From: Prosapia bicincta
Lineage: Eukaryota > Arthropoda > Insecta > Hemiptera > Cercopidae
Assembly (NCBI GenBank): GCA_036971475.1
Contig: JBAIZL010000006.1
Span: 17,065,959 to 17,129,958 of the forward strand
Reading direction: 5' to 3'
Length of the DNA: 64,000 nt
Below the pieces are notes generated by a model that saw nothing but the letters and a program-made list of their open reading frames with translations, did not search any database and was not told the origin of the DNA. The position numbers and the translations under genes were made by a program. The stretch's first letter is position 1. Every line of letters starts with the position of its first letter. This document shows positions 61,304 through 64,000 of the stretch, in pieces.

Positions 61304-61587
61304 AAATAATATTAATAACAACAAAACAATTAATAACAAAAAGTAGCAACAAATAAATTATAAGAATACAACAAGTATTATGTATTACAAAAACATAGAT
61401 ATAAAGAACAATAAATAACTAAAACCTAAAAAGATATTTAACAATAAATATAGCATTAAATAAACATCTATGCACACGTTATTTCAGTCTAAAGTTAATG
61501 CTAAATGTTGATATTTATAACAAACTAAATCAATTTGTTACTAGCATATGTGTTTTATTCTATACATTATTAGAACATATTAAAACA
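61304..61587. repeat. 284-bp direct repeat, right copy
   Basis: The right partner of 60044-60327. The pair brackets the Penelope copy exactly. Confidence 0.93.
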
Positions 61588-62180
61588 ATTCTTCATTCTT
61601 GTAAAAAAGTGAAGTATTGTTACAATCAGTTACCCAATTCGGTGCGACAAAAAAAGTTTCCCAAGGTTTAAGAATTCTCTACTCAGTTATCTTTCCTCGC
61701 AACTATACTGTTAGTATTCAATGATACTTATACCTGATCACTACGGTATATAGTGACAACCTTTGAAATTGTGACAACAATTTTTAATCAAATTCTTGCT
61801 CGATCACCCAGAGTTTATACAAACAGAACAAACGTAGTACATTTTAAATACAATATTTAGGAATAAACTATGCCATATTATAATCTAACATTACAATTGT
61901 TCAAATACAACTGCTGACTGGTACAAAAGCTGCTGGAATTTAACATTATATGTACACAAAAATGTACATAAAGCCAAACGTTTTACAAAAATGCCTAGAG
62001 TGAATTTTACAACAGCTAGATATTAATAAAGTTATTGTTTAATGATTAAAGTTAACAAACTGAAAAGTAAACTATTCATTAAAACTGTAGTTGAAATAAA
62101 CATATTTTTAAGTTTTTAACGTTATCTATAACAGAAAGCTCACATCTCATATCTAAAATTTTGCCACCATAAATTTATTA
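61588..62180. other. MLK intron, nothing recognised
   Basis: AT-rich sequence between the Penelope copy and the third Tigger-like element. No open frame of interest. Confidence 0.4.
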
Positions 62181-63040
62181 CAGTAAACTCCCGATTATCC
62201 GTGGGCGGATTAACCGGTTTGCGGATTATCCGGGGTCTTCCATTGTTTTACAAATATCCAATTTTTATTCCAATCAGATTTATGAGTTTAAATTTCCAAA
62301 CAGCGAATTACGACGTAAATACATATAAGGCTTAATAGAAGTTAAGATGAAGGGAATAGATATGTAAATATGTACGTACTAATTTTAACATTGAAAGGGA
62401 AGCATCCCGACACGGGCCAGCGAAATAAAAGGGGCGACCAGACTACTGTATATAAGAGACAATAACAAAATGCTTGGACGCCCGAAAACATAATGTGTAT
62501 CATAAGATTGTAAACAAATGTCAGCTAATCTCGGCTATAGTCTAGGACGTCACATATGCATTATCCATGTCTGTCATATACATTATCGATCTTTATGGCT
62601 TTGTGACAAACGTGACACAAGTAGACACTGTGCGACAAAATGGTTCTCAAGAAACTTAGATCGCACATTAAAGCTAAATCAATGCTCAGATTTTTTTTGT
62701 TAAAAAGTGAAAGTATTATGTGTAAAGGAAATTACATATGTACATACATACTTCATTTTGACATATACTTATGTACGTATTGTAAATAGTTAAGACATAT
62801 AAATGTACATGTTATAATCCGTCAAATACATCGACATTTTAAATTATTTTCTGTATTTATTTTGTCCTCTGAGGATTGTTTGTGAATTGCATTAACCGGG
62901 GTCATTATTTGTGTAACTTATGGTATAATAATCGATTATCTATCATTTTGCGTATTCTTTGTTCATAGCGGATTATCCGGGGAATTCGTTATCCGGCGTT
63001 GCCGGGCCACCCTATTCCACGGATAATCGGGAGTTTACTG
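62181..63040. mobile_element. Tigger/pogo-like DNA transposon, non-autonomous copy 3
   Basis: The ends CAGTAAACTCCCGATTATCC and its inverted copy CGATAATC-type right end (GGATAATCGGGAGTTTACTG) are flanked by TA. Subterminal GGATTATCCGGGG repeats match copies 1 and 2. The 860-bp interior has no transposase. It is the cleanest of the three copies. Confidence 0.85.
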
Positions 63041-63948
<908 letters not shown>

Positions 63949-64000
63949 TTATTCACACTATAATGTACATTTAAAGATGAGTAATTACTGATATATAAAA

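Overview
The window looks like a piece of an arthropod, most likely insect, nuclear genome. It is AT-rich, has GT-AG introns of up to about 16 kb, and is crowded with decayed eukaryotic transposons (Penelope-like, I-like non-LTR, mariner, pogo/Tigger-like, hAT-like, piggyBac-like, a solo LTR). No bacterial operon structure, CRISPR array, rRNA or tRNA was recognised.

One host gene is supported. It is a mixed-lineage kinase (MLK/MAP3K, orthologous to Drosophila slipper) on the minus strand. Its 5' part (SH3 domain, kinase N-lobe) lies beyond position 64000. Eight exons with matching splice phases are visible from high to low coordinate: 63905-63725 and 59536-59388 (kinase), 45667-45492 (end of kinase, start of coiled coil), 29367-29124 (leucine zipper and first half of the CRIB motif), 29031-28924 (rest of CRIB), 16966-16805 and 14619-14424 (C-terminal tail), 5220-4986 (conserved C-terminal block). 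A phase-compatible candidate last exon lies at 3498-3390. The join between the 14.4-kb and 5.2-kb exons is unresolved.

The remaining sequence is intron or downstream flank filled with mobile elements. From left to right: a Penelope foldback (1-1118), a piggyBac-like element (2132-3199), two foldbacks at 7.8 and 8.1-8.8 kb, a hAT-like MITE with 8-bp TSD (15324-16059), a small foldback (17.36-17.56 kb), a deleted mariner (18169-19092), a tandem array of ribozyme-bearing repeats separated by (TA)n (19.84-23.05 kb), a Penelope copy (24.78-26.34 kb), a pogo/Tigger-type element cutting a Penelope end (30982-31906), a second Tigger-like copy (32896-33622), a solo LTR (34805-35581), a mariner pseudogene (37.5-38.2 kb), two I-like non-LTR retrotransposons (38.65-42.82 and about 48.24-53.44 kb, the first carrying a nested insertion), a G/C-tract TIR element (46257-46823), a 54-bp perfect palindrome (47.5 kb), a pogo-like element (54943-56173), more Penelope remnants (56.35-57.97 kb), a Penelope copy between 284-bp direct repeats (60.04-61.59 kb), and a third Tigger-like copy (62181-63040).

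The most interesting signal is a set of short motifs at Penelope-like ends and foldback elements that fit a hammerhead-ribozyme layout: helix I, a core related to CUGANGA, helix II, GAAA, a palindromic helix III, then U-H. Several families differ in sequence yet keep the helices. Some replace the catalytic-core pair C3-G8 by U3-A8. All carry one extra nucleotide before helix II. All of this was read by eye; no search or folding program was run.
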